Assembly: GCF_001421965.1 (NCBI RefSeq)
Contig: NZ_LMLP01000001.1
Coordinates: 496,001 to 560,000 of the forward strand
Reading direction: 5' to 3'
DNA from: Sphingomonas sp. Leaf67
GTDB lineage: Bacteria > Pseudomonadota > Alphaproteobacteria > Sphingomonadales > Sphingomonadaceae
Length of the DNA stretch: 64,000 nucleotides
Part shown: positions 1 to 7,426 of the stretch, one piece after another
How the letters are laid out: the number at the start of each line of letters is the position of its first letter
Numbering within the stretch: position 1 is the stretch's first letter
Translations under genes and position numbers: made by a program
The notes under the pieces: model-generated
Told to the model about the DNA's origin: nothing
The model's input: the letters and a program-made list of their open reading frames with translations, nothing else
The model's database searches: none

Positions 1-258
1 GGATTGGTTGCTCGGTGATACATACCCATGTTTGGCGATGAAATAGTCGCTCTCCATCAGCGGCTTGGGCATTTGATTGCGCGCCGGCACCTCATAGGCC
101 GGCTTGCCGTCATACGGATAGCCTTCGATATGCTCGACCATGTGGCCACGGTCGAGCATCAGGACGCGCAGGCCCTTTTCGGTCAATTCCTTGGCGGCGA
201 ACCCGCCGCTGACGCCCGATCCGATGACGATCGCGTCGAACCTGTTGGTGACTGCCAT
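1..258 (-). CDS. GMC-family oxidoreductase, N-terminal part
   Basis: Only the first 86 codons lie in the window; the gene runs off the left edge. The N-terminus carries a dinucleotide-binding motif, IGSGVSGG at about residues 12-19, followed by an acidic-end beta strand, as in FAD-dependent GMC (glucose-methanol-choline) oxidoreductases. The start has a strong GGGAGGGG ribosome site, 23 nt after the preceding stop. There is no signal peptide. In the known gluconate 2-dehydrogenase and FAD-glucose dehydrogenase complexes the GMC subunit is exported together with a Tat-tagged small subunit; the gene at 1112-1681 encodes such a subunit and the one at 3442-3819 a cytochrome c. I infer a periplasmic sugar or glycoside dehydrogenase. 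The substrate and the rest of the protein cannot be seen. Confidence 0.85.
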   Translation of the reverse strand, partial: MAVTNRFDAIVIGSGVSGGFAAKELTEKGLRVLMLDRGHMVEHIEGYPYDGKPAYEVPARNQMPKPLMESDYFIAKHGYVSPSNQS

Positions 259-281
259 AAATCCCCTCCCAGGGTATTGGT

Positions 282-1115
282 TTAGTAACGCAGCGCCTTG
301 AGCGTCCGGAAACTGGTGGTGACGTCGGGCAGATAGGGCGCGGGCGCCTGATCATTCTCGACATAGAAGTGGCGGACGCCGGCACTGCCGCGACGGCGGA
401 ACAGCGCGGCGAAATCGGTCTTGCCGGCGCCGACCGCGGTCATGCTGCCATCGGCGCGCGCGTCCTTGACGTGATACGCGTATAGCCGCGGCCCGAGCCG
501 GTCGATCCATGCGCCGACATCTTCGCCGGCATGGCCGACCCAGTACAGGTCGAGTTCGATCTTCACCAGCGCCGGATCGGTCGCCTTCAGCAACCGCTCG
601 TACAGGCTGACCCCGCCCGGCTTCACCGTGAATTCGAAGTCGTGGTTATGATAGGCGAAACCCAGCCCGGCCTTGCGCAGGTCGCGCGCGAAGCGGTTGA
701 AGTTCGGCATCGCCGCATTCCAGCCGGCTTCGTCGCGATGCTGGTCGACCATGTACGGCAGAACGACCGTATCGGCACCCAGCGTCTTGGCCATTTCGAC
801 CTGCTTGTCGAACGCGCCGAGCAACGCTTCGTACGGCACATGGATCGACGGGGCCTTGAGGCCCAGCCGGTCCATCGTCCGCCGCAGCAGTTTATGATCC
901 ATGGCATCATAGCCGCCACCGCCATATTCGACTTCCTTATAGCCGATACGGGCAAGGTCGCCGAGCGTCTTGACCGGGTCCTTCTGGAACAGCTCGCGCA
1001 CCGTATAGAGCTGGATCCCGACGGCCTTGATCTGGGCTGCCTGTGCGATGCCGGTGACGCCGAGTGCGGCGATGCCGCCTGCACCGGCCAGGACGTGCCT
1101 GCGATTGACGATCAT
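282..1115 (-). CDS. Tat-exported sugar phosphate isomerase/epimerase-like TIM-barrel protein
   Basis: A 277-residue protein opening with a twin-arginine leader (MIVNRRHVLAGAG, then an AQA cleavage-like site near residue 27), so it should fold in the cytoplasm and act in the periplasm. The body matches xylose-isomerase-like TIM barrels: an IQLYTVRELF strand after the leader, HNHDFEF in the middle, ELDLYWVGHAG and a YAYHVKD metal-site strand. This family includes sugar isomerases and also enzymes that act on 3-keto-glycosides. The start overlaps the stop of the upstream subunit-3 gene (ATGA), so translation is probably coupled. It is one of three TIM-barrel genes in this operon. The exact reaction is not predictable from sequence. 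Confidence 0.85.
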   Translation of the reverse strand: MIVNRRHVLAGAGGIAALGVTGIAQAAQIKAVGIQLYTVRELFQKDPVKTLGDLARIGYKEVEYGGGGYDAMDHKLLRRTMDRLGLKAPSIHVPYEALLGAFDKQVEMAKTLGADTVVLPYMVDQHRDEAGWNAAMPNFNRFARDLRKAGLGFAYHNHDFEFTVKPGGVSLYERLLKATDPALVKIELDLYWVGHAGEDVGAWIDRLGPRLYAYHVKDARADGSMTAVGAGKTDFAALFRRRGSAGVRHFYVENDQAPAPYLPDVTTSFRTLKALRY

Positions 1116-1681
1116 GCGCTGTACACCTTGTTGACCTGCGAATAGGGAAAGGCACCGTTATATTCGCCCGGTACCGGCAGATATTCGCGCTCCTGCGTCA
1201 TGCCAATTTCCGACGTATAATAGCCGGCGATGACCAGCTGGCGGAATGCTTCGAAGAAGGTCTTGCCGCCCGGAATCTGGTCCTTCATCGCCAGCGTCAG
1301 CAACGCGTCCTGCTGCGCCGGCGTCGCCTTGGCACCCGTGACCTTGTAATCCGCCATGCTGCGCTTCTCAATCGCATCCAGCCCGGCGACGATCGGCACC
1401 CGCTCGGCCGGATAGGACCAGTCGGCCAGCAGCTTCTCGATATAGGCCGGCACGCCCGCGGCGATCGCGCCCGGCGTATCGGTGGTCGGGATGACGCGTT
1501 CGCTCAAGCCCGTCATCAGCGCGCGTTGCGGCGCGGTGAACACGGCGGCGCTCGGCGGACCATCGCTGATCGTCGGCACGCTTACCGGTCCTTGCGCACC
1601 GACAGCGCGCGCGAGCGGCGCGTACAGCGCGGTGCCGAACATCGCCGCGACACCGGCCAGGGCCGTCCTGCGATCGATCAT
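1112..1681 (-). CDS. gluconate 2-dehydrogenase subunit 3 family protein (Tat-tagged small subunit)
   Basis: A 189-residue protein with a twin-arginine leader (MIDRRTALAGVAAMFG) and the helical body of the gluconate 2-dehydrogenase subunit 3 family. Recognisable parts are the FTAPQRALMTGLSERVIPTT segment at about residues 48-67 and a C-terminal GYYTSEIGMTQE stretch. In characterised FAD-dependent sugar dehydrogenases this gamma subunit carries the Tat signal for the GMC catalytic subunit, which has none, and it is needed for assembly. That division of labour fits here, because the GMC gene two positions downstream lacks a leader. The gene overlaps both neighbours by ATGA. Identification is good; the partner assignment is an inference from context. 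Confidence 0.88.
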   Translation of the reverse strand: MIDRRTALAGVAAMFGTALYAPLARAVGAQGPVSVPTISDGPPSAAVFTAPQRALMTGLSERVIPTTDTPGAIAAGVPAYIEKLLADWSYPAERVPIVAGLDAIEKRSMADYKVTGAKATPAQQDALLTLAMKDQIPGGKTFFEAFRQLVIAGYYTSEIGMTQEREYLPVPGEYNGAFPYSQVNKVYSA

Positions 1682-2511
1682 TTGCTGTTCTCCTTCAGGT
1701 CCTGCGCGATCGCGCTCTCGGGCAGCGGTCGTACCCAGATGTTGCGGAACGACACCGGCGAATCATGATCCTGCAACTGGATCGGCGCGGCGTCGCCATG
1801 CGCCTCGTACTTCGCGATCTGCCGCCAGATCGTCGTGCCGAGCATCGCCTGATGATTTTGTACCACCACCCCGTTCAGGATCGCGGTGACATAGGCCGGT
1901 CGCACCAGCGACCCGTCGGCGGCGAAGCGCGGCCGTTCGAACACGACGTCATAGGTCTGCCATTCGCCGGGTTTGCGCGACGCATTCACCAGCGGCGGCT
2001 TGAAGCCATAGACCGCGCCGACCGTGCCATCGGCATAGGTCGGGTTCTGATAGCCATCGAGGATCTGAACCTCGTAGCGCTGCATGAACCAGATGCCGCT
2101 GTTGCCGCGATCCTGCGACGTCTTGGTCGGCGGATTGGGGCTGCGGAATTCGAGGTGGAGCTGCACGTCGCCGAAGCTCTGCTTCGACACCAAATCGCCG
2201 CCACCTTTGCCACCCGGCCCCCGCGGCGGTACGGTCATCACACCGTCCTTCACCGGCCATGGCGTACCCTTCGGGGACCACGCGTCGGTCGAGCGCCCGT
2301 CGAACAGCACGATCGCATCGGACGGCGCACCGCCCGGCTGTGCCGCCGGCGTCACCACCGTCGGCGTCGGCCGGTCGGCGTCGTGCACCTTCCACTGTCC
2401 GCCCGGCAGTACCGGCGTATCCCTGAAACCCGGCTTGTCCTGCGCGCCGGCCGAGCCCGCCAGCGCCGTCAGCACCGATCCGAGCACCGTTATCGTACGG
2501 AGCCTCATCAT
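1678..2511 (-). CDS. exported DUF1080 (3-keto-disaccharide hydrolase family) protein
   Basis: A protein of about 277 residues with a Sec signal peptide (hydrophobic stretch from residue 7, GSAGAQ cleavage region). The jelly-roll DUF1080 domain shows IVLFDGRSTDAW near the start, RGNSGIWFMQRYEVQILDGY in the middle and QDHDSPVSFRNIWVRPL at the end. Members of this family have been linked to hydrolysis of 3-keto-disaccharides and glycosides. The in-frame ORF extends further upstream, but the first sensible start is the double ATG at 2511/2508, directly behind a GGGGAGGGG site and 10 nt after the upstream stop. Its place beside a probable periplasmic glycoside dehydrogenase supports a role in cleaving oxidised glycosides. 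The substrate is unknown. Confidence 0.87.
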   Translation of the reverse strand: MMRLRTITVLGSVLTALAGSAGAQDKPGFRDTPVLPGGQWKVHDADRPTPTVVTPAAQPGGAPSDAIVLFDGRSTDAWSPKGTPWPVKDGVMTVPPRGPGGKGGGDLVSKQSFGDVQLHLEFRSPNPPTKTSQDRGNSGIWFMQRYEVQILDGYQNPTYADGTVGAVYGFKPPLVNASRKPGEWQTYDVVFERPRFAADGSLVRPAYVTAILNGVVVQNHQAMLGTTIWRQIAKYEAHGDAAPIQLQDHDSPVSFRNIWVRPLPESAIAQDLKENSK

Positions 2512-2521
2512 CCCCTCCCCT

Positions 2522-3445
2522 TCATGCGTGATCGATCCGGCGATAGGCTGCGACCAGCGCATCCTCCCCCGGCCGACCCTTGATCGAATTGCCATGTTCC
2601 ATGCCGATCACGCCGGCATAGCGCTTGTTCCGCAGCCATTTGACGACGGTGGCATAGTTGATTTCGCCGGTACCCGGCTCGTTGCGGCCGGGATTGTCGC
2701 CGAACTGGATATAACCGATCTCGTCCCAGCAGCTGTCGAGCGTCGGGATCAGATTCCCCGACTGGATCTGTTCGTGATACAGATCGGCAAGGACCTTGAC
2801 CCCCGGACTGTTCGCACCGCGCGCGACGGCATAGCCCTGCGCTACGGTCTGCATATAGACGCCGGGATGGTTGGTCCGCGTATTCAGCGGTTCCATGACC
2901 ACGGCGATGTCGTGCGGCGCGACGATATCGCCCGCGCGGCGCATCACGTCGATGACCCGTGCCGTCTGGATGTCCTGCGGCACCTTCGGGTCCATGAACC
3001 CGGTCACCACCGTCATCCGCGTCGCCGACAGCCGCTTGGCGACCTCGATCGACGCGCGGATGTCGTTCAGGAACGCTTCGCGCTCGGCACCGTCGTTCGC
3101 CCCCAGCAGGGGCCGCGACTGCGCCCATTTCGGCATGCTGGCGACGAACACGCCCATCGTCATGCCGCGCTGTTGCAGCGCCTTCGCCATCGCCGTCTGT
3201 TCGGCGATACTGCGCCCGGCCGCCTCATTATCTTCCCACGCCATGAAGCCCTGATCGGCGGCATAGGCGATCTGTTCGATCCGGTCGCCACGGCTGGCGA
3301 AGCTGCCTTCGTGCGGCGCGAATTTCAGCGAGAAGCGAGCAGCGTTGCTGCCACCGCCTTCGCGGCGTTGCGACGCACGTACGCCGGTGGCCAGCGTCGC
3401 GGCGGCGGCCCCTGCGATGACCGTGCGCCGCGACACGCCGCTCAC
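2522..3445 (-). CDS. Tat-exported TIM-barrel isomerase (hydroxypyruvate isomerase-like)
   Basis: A 307-residue protein starting at a GTG that overlaps the cytochrome c stop (GTGA). The longer in-frame reading upstream is only a shadow of the cytochrome gene. The N-terminus is a twin-arginine leader (SRRTVIAGAAAATLATG). The body is a xylose-isomerase-like TIM barrel with a KFAPHEGSF first strand, VVMEPLNTRTNHPG, VLADLYHEQIQSGN and IGMEHGNSIKG, giving the Glu/Asp/His set typical of divalent-metal isomerases. Hydroxypyruvate isomerase-type proteins are the closest recognisable group, but those are usually cytosolic, so an exported member acting on oxidised sugars is more likely here. It is the second exported TIM barrel of the operon. 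Confidence 0.85.
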   Translation of the reverse strand: MSGVSRRTVIAGAAAATLATGVRASQRREGGGSNAARFSLKFAPHEGSFASRGDRIEQIAYAADQGFMAWEDNEAAGRSIAEQTAMAKALQQRGMTMGVFVASMPKWAQSRPLLGANDGAEREAFLNDIRASIEVAKRLSATRMTVVTGFMDPKVPQDIQTARVIDVMRRAGDIVAPHDIAVVMEPLNTRTNHPGVYMQTVAQGYAVARGANSPGVKVLADLYHEQIQSGNLIPTLDSCWDEIGYIQFGDNPGRNEPGTGEINYATVVKWLRNKRYAGVIGMEHGNSIKGRPGEDALVAAYRRIDHA

Positions 3446-3819
3446 TTGGCCGACGTCAGATAGGCGATGATGGCGGCACGCTTCGCCGGATCGGGCGTCG
3501 AGATCGGCATCCGCGTACCCGGCACCTTCTTGGCCGGTGCCGTCAGATACGCGTCGAGCGTCTTGGCGTCCCAGCGCAGCTTCGACGCCTTCATCGCCGG
3601 CGAATAGTTGAAGCCCGGCACCGACGCCGCAGGCCGCCCGACCACGCCGAACAGATTGGGGCCGATGCCATTGCGGCCACCCTTGTTGACCGTGTGGCAC
3701 GCCTTGCAGGCGTTGAACGCGGGCGGTGCCGCGGTCTGGGCGGTGGTTGGCGTCGCCGTGGCGAGCAGCGCGGTCGCACCGGCCGCACCCACGATTGCCA
3801 TACCCGTCAGCAGTTTCAT
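3442..3819 (-). CDS. periplasmic cytochrome c (class I, c2/c552-like)
   Basis: A 125-residue protein with a signal peptide (hydrophobic stretch to about residue 27) and one covalent haem site, C38-K-A-C-H42, followed by NGIGPNLFGVVGRPA and a TRMPIS segment whose Met can be the distal ligand. The start is the ATG at 3819; the reading frame open upstream is the antisense of the Gfo/Idh gene. Lying among a GMC oxidoreductase gene and its subunit-3 gene, it is the probable electron acceptor that passes electrons from the sugar dehydrogenase to the respiratory chain. In related complexes the cytochrome subunit often has three haems. This single-haem version would be a soluble carrier. Confidence 0.9.
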   Translation of the reverse strand: MKLLTGMAIVGAAGATALLATATPTTAQTAAPPAFNACKACHTVNKGGRNGIGPNLFGVVGRPAASVPGFNYSPAMKASKLRWDAKTLDAYLTAPAKKVPGTRMPISTPDPAKRAAIIAYLTSAK

Positions 3820-3821
3820 CT

Positions 3822-4964
3822 TTACTCTCCCGCTTCCACTGGGGTCCATTTTCGGTCGGAGCTCGCATTCGCGATCACCGCCTCGATAAAATTCATCGTC
3901 CGCAGACCATCGGTCAGGCCGGGGACGAAGCGTTCGTCCTGCCCGCGAATCGCCGCCGCAAACCCTTGATACAGATTGGCAAAGGCTTCGATATAGCCCT
4001 CGGGATGGCCCGAAGGCGTACGCAGCATTGCCTGGGTCGATCCGGCCAGCCCCGGCCCGCCCGCCCGCACCACTTCGGCCGGCCGGTCGAGCCAGCGCAG
4101 CGTCAGCGTGTTCGGCTCCATCTGCGCCCATTCGAGCGTGCCGAGCTCGCCCGACACACGCAGTTTCAGGCCATTCTCCTCACCCGCCGCGACCTGACTG
4201 GCCTTCAGCGTACCGCGTGCGCCGCCATCGAAGCGCAGCAGCGCGCTGACATCGTCGTCGAGCCGCCGCCCGGCGACATGCGCGGTCAGGTCGGCCGACA
4301 CCTCGCTCACCCGCACGCCCGAGACGTGCTCGGCAAGGTGAAAGGCATGGGTGCCGATATCGCCCAGACAGCCGCCCAGCCCGGCCTTCGCCGGATCGGT
4401 GCGCCATTCTGCTTGTTTGTTGCCTTGGCCATCGATCGGGGAACTTAGCCACCCTTGCAGATACTCGACCTGAACGAGCCGGATTTTTCCCAGATCGCCG
4501 CGCGCGACGCGGGTGCGCGCCTCTTCGACCAGCGGGTAACCGCTGTACGTGAAGGCCAGCGCGAATTTCGCCCCGCTCTTGCGCGCCGCGGCGGCGATGG
4601 CGCGGGCTTCGTCGCTGCTCATCGCCATCGGTTTTTCGCAGAAGACGTTGATGCCCGCTTCCAGTGCGGCGATCGCCATCGGCGCATGCAGGTGGTTCGG
4701 CGTGACGATCGCCAGCGCGTCGATCCGCTCGCCCTCCGGGAGCGCGCGTTCGGCGGCGATCAGCGCATTCAGATCGCCATGGACGCGCTGCGGATCGAGC
4801 CCGAGCGACACGCCGCTACGTTCGTTGCGCGCGGCGTCGCTGCTGAACGCGCCGGCCACCAACTGCCAGTCGCCGTCCAGCGCCGCCGCCTTGCGGTGGA
4901 TTGCGCCGATGAACGCGCCCTCGCCACCGCCGGCCATGCCCAGCTTCAACGCCTTGCCGCTCAT
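3822..4964 (-). CDS. Gfo/Idh/MocA family NAD(P)-dependent oxidoreductase
   Basis: A 380-residue protein with an N-terminal Rossmann fold (LGMAGGGEGAFIGAIHR), the family signature CEKPMAMSSDEA around residues 104-115 with the conserved EKP, and a C-terminal beta-sheet domain containing GCLGDIGTHAFHLAEHVSG, where the His and Asp complete the usual active site. No signal peptide is present, so it acts in the cytoplasm on NAD(P)-linked sugar or inositol oxidation. The ATG at 4964 overlaps the upstream isomerase stop (ATGA). In the proposed pathway it would interconvert a 3-keto sugar and its reduced form, as 3-keto-glucose reductases of this family do. That role is inferred from the neighbours. 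Confidence 0.88.
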   Translation of the reverse strand: MSGKALKLGMAGGGEGAFIGAIHRKAAALDGDWQLVAGAFSSDAARNERSGVSLGLDPQRVHGDLNALIAAERALPEGERIDALAIVTPNHLHAPMAIAALEAGINVFCEKPMAMSSDEARAIAAAARKSGAKFALAFTYSGYPLVEEARTRVARGDLGKIRLVQVEYLQGWLSSPIDGQGNKQAEWRTDPAKAGLGGCLGDIGTHAFHLAEHVSGVRVSEVSADLTAHVAGRRLDDDVSALLRFDGGARGTLKASQVAAGEENGLKLRVSGELGTLEWAQMEPNTLTLRWLDRPAEVVRAGGPGLAGSTQAMLRTPSGHPEGYIEAFANLYQGFAAAIRGQDERFVPGLTDGLRTMNFIEAVIANASSDRKWTPVEAGE

Positions 4965-6019
4965 TCCGCCGACAATCCCATCAGCTTGCGGATCGCCGCG
5001 CGGTCGACGCCGCTCCTGGCGAAGTCGTCGAAGGCGTGATCGGTCAGCTTGATCATATGCGCCTCGATGAACGGAGCACCTTCGCTGGCACCGTCGTCGG
5101 AATTCTTGAGCGCGCACTCCCATTCGAGCACCGCCCAGCCGTCATAGCCATATTGTGCCATGCGGCTGAACACGCCCGAAAAATCGACCTGCCCATCCCC
5201 CAGCGAGCGGAACCGCCCCGGGCGATCGACCCAATCCTGATAGCCGCCATAGACGCCCGAGCGTCCGGTCGGGTTATATTCGGCATCCTTGACGTGAAAG
5301 CACGAAATCCGGTCGTGATAGCGATCGATGAAGTCGAGATAGTCGAGCTGTTGCAGCACGTAATGCGACGGATCGAACAGCAGCCGCGCGGCATTGTGCC
5401 CCTTCACCGCCTCGAGGAAACGTTCCCATGTCGCCCCGTCGTGCAGGTCTTCGCCGGCATGGACCTCGAACGCGCAATGCACGCCATTGTCCTCGAACAC
5501 GTCGAGTATCGGGGTCCAGCGCCGCGCCAGTTCGGCAAATGCTTCCTCGACCAGCCCGGCGGGCCGCTGCGGCCACGGATAGACATAGGGCCATGCCAGC
5601 GCACCGGAGAAGGTCGCATGCGCCTTCAGCCCGAGGTTCGCGCTGGCCTTCGCCGCCATCTTGACCTGCTCGACCGCCCAGACCTGCCGCTCTGCGGGCT
5701 TGCCATGCACTTCGGGCGGTGCGAAGCCGTCGAACAGCGTGTCATAGGCGGGGTGGACCGCGACCAGCTGCCCCTGCAAATGGGTCGACAGCTCGGTCAC
5801 TTCGATACCGTGCTGCGCCAGCTTGCCGCGCAGATCGTCGCAATAGTCCTTGCTCTCCGACGCGGTCTTCAGGTCGATCAGCCGCGTGTCGCACGGGATC
5901 TGCACGCCGACATAGCCCAAGCCCGCGGCCCATTCGGCCATGTTCTCCAGCGTGTCGAACGGTGCCTTGTCGCCCATGAACTGCGCGAGGAAAATGCCCG
6001 GCCCCTTCATTCCCGTCAT
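4961..6019 (-). CDS. cytosolic sugar phosphate isomerase/epimerase (TIM barrel)
   Basis: A 352-residue TIM-barrel protein with no export signal. Features are a GPGIFLAQFMGD first strand, CAFEVHAGEDLHDG, LLFDPSHYVLQQLDY, SCFHVKDAEYNPTG and GWAVLEWECALKN, matching the Glu-Asp-His-Glu metal site of the xylose isomerase-like family. It is longer than the two exported barrels by an insertion around YNPTGRSGVYGGYQDW. The ATG at 6019 has an AAGGAG site 8 nt upstream and overlaps the permease stop. Its coupling to a permease and a Gfo/Idh/MocA enzyme matches many inositol and keto-sugar catabolic clusters, where the isomerase and dehydrogenase act in sequence. The substrate is not known. Confidence 0.87.
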   Translation of the reverse strand: MTGMKGPGIFLAQFMGDKAPFDTLENMAEWAAGLGYVGVQIPCDTRLIDLKTASESKDYCDDLRGKLAQHGIEVTELSTHLQGQLVAVHPAYDTLFDGFAPPEVHGKPAERQVWAVEQVKMAAKASANLGLKAHATFSGALAWPYVYPWPQRPAGLVEEAFAELARRWTPILDVFEDNGVHCAFEVHAGEDLHDGATWERFLEAVKGHNAARLLFDPSHYVLQQLDYLDFIDRYHDRISCFHVKDAEYNPTGRSGVYGGYQDWVDRPGRFRSLGDGQVDFSGVFSRMAQYGYDGWAVLEWECALKNSDDGASEGAPFIEAHMIKLTDHAFDDFARSGVDRAAIRKLMGLSAE

Positions 6020-7266
6020 GCCAGCGTCTCCTTGCGACGATCGTCGCGGAACGTGAATTGGAACAGCAGCGCGATCGCTGCGGCGGCGACCGCCGGATAG
6101 ATCCACATGCCCTGCCAGTCGGCGATGGTCGGCGTGGCCGGCAACTGCGCATAGATCATCGCGCCGATCTGCGAGCCGAGCAGCATCCCGACGCCATAGG
6201 TGAACAGCGTCAGCATGCCCTGCGCCTGCGCATTGACGCCCTTCGGCGTGGCGATGGTGCCGACATAGATCGCCCCGGCGACGAAGAAGAAGTCGTAGCA
6301 CACGCCGTGCAGCGCGACACCGAGATAGATCGCCCACAGCCCCGACCCGCCGTCACCGATCGCGAACAGCGCATAGCGCAGCGCCCACGCGGCCATGCCG
6401 ACCAGCAGCAGCGGCTTCACGCCGAAGCGGCGATAGAGCCAAGGCATCGAGAACATGAAGACCAGTTCGGACATCTGCCCGATCGCCAGCGTCCCGCTGA
6501 CATTCTCGATCCCCGCCGCGCCGACATAGGGCGAGGCATAGGCGTAATACATCGCCAGCGGCACCGAGATCAGCGTCGCACAGAGGATGAAGATCAGGAA
6601 CGACTTCTGCCGCATCAGCCCGAATGCCTCGACGCAGAAGACCTGCGCCAGCACGCTGCCGCCCTGCGGCTTGTCGGCCTCGACCGCCGGCAGGGTGAAG
6701 CTGTAGACGCCCAGCGCGATCGACACGACCGCCGCGACCCAGAAGATCTTCGGGCTGGCGGACAGTCCCGCCCAGCCGATGATGAGGCCGGCGGCGATCC
6801 AGCCGATCGTGCCGAACGCGCGGACGAACGGGAAATTGTCGGTCCGATCGCCGAAGCTCTTGAGCGCGATCGTGTTCGCAAGGCCGACGGTCGGCATATA
6901 CAGGATCATGTAGCCGAGCAGCAGCCACACGAACGTCCCGCCCTTTTCCGGGGTCAGCAGCGTCGGCAGCAGGTACAGCAGCACGCCGCCGACCAGATGC
7001 AGGATGACCATCAACATGCGCGGCGCGACATAGCGCACCGCGACCATGCCGAGCAGCAGCGACCCGACGATCGACGCGATCGGCCCCATCGAAAACGCGT
7101 TGCCGATCAGATTGCCGATTCCGACCGTCTGCATCACCAGGCCGAGCGTGACCTGCCACGCTCCCCAGATGAAGAACTGCATGAACATCAACGCGCTTAG
7201 CCGCGCGGTCAGACTTCCGTCGACCGATCGATCGGTCACGGGCCCGACACCCTCCGCTATGGCCAT
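6016..7266 (-). CDS. MFS permease, nucleoside:H+ symporter-like
   Basis: A 416-residue inner-membrane protein with about 12 hydrophobic helices. The first helix contains MFMQFFIWGAWQVTLG, the hallmark opening of the nucleoside:proton symporter group (NupG/XapB) of the major facilitator superfamily. It is the first gene of the minus-strand operon, so the promoter should lie in 7267-7426. In sugar-catabolic operons of this kind the NHS-type permease is often annotated for nucleosides, but its context here (dehydrogenase, isomerases, keto-sugar hydrolase) suggests import of a sugar, keto-sugar or polyol released in the periplasm. Family assignment is good; the substrate is inferred. Confidence 0.87.
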   Translation of the reverse strand: MAIAEGVGPVTDRSVDGSLTARLSALMFMQFFIWGAWQVTLGLVMQTVGIGNLIGNAFSMGPIASIVGSLLLGMVAVRYVAPRMLMVILHLVGGVLLYLLPTLLTPEKGGTFVWLLLGYMILYMPTVGLANTIALKSFGDRTDNFPFVRAFGTIGWIAAGLIIGWAGLSASPKIFWVAAVVSIALGVYSFTLPAVEADKPQGGSVLAQVFCVEAFGLMRQKSFLIFILCATLISVPLAMYYAYASPYVGAAGIENVSGTLAIGQMSELVFMFSMPWLYRRFGVKPLLLVGMAAWALRYALFAIGDGGSGLWAIYLGVALHGVCYDFFFVAGAIYVGTIATPKGVNAQAQGMLTLFTYGVGMLLGSQIGAMIYAQLPATPTIADWQGMWIYPAVAAAAIALLFQFTFRDDRRKETLA

Positions 7267-7426
7267 CAGCCACCCCTCCGCAGTATTGTCTGCTAATTCG
7301 TTTGCAACGCTAGGTAGGTCGACGCGCCCTGTAAAGACGCGATATCATCGACTTCCGCAAACCGTCGATTTACAGGCTGTTACATCCGGCGCGTGGGCGC
7401 GCCACGGTTTTGGCAGGCATTTCCAT
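7267..7426. promoter_or_regulatory. divergent promoter region with an interrupted inverted repeat
   Basis: This 160-nt gap separates the sugar operon (minus) from the cupin gene (plus) and must hold the promoters of both. CTGTAAAGACG at 7329-7339 is mirrored by CGTC-GA-TTTACAG at 7363-7375, an inverted repeat broken by two bases and separated by 23 nt. Such spaced dyads can bind a dimeric regulator. No regulator gene adjoins it and no clean -35/-10 pair stands out, so the operator reading is tentative. Confidence 0.4.
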
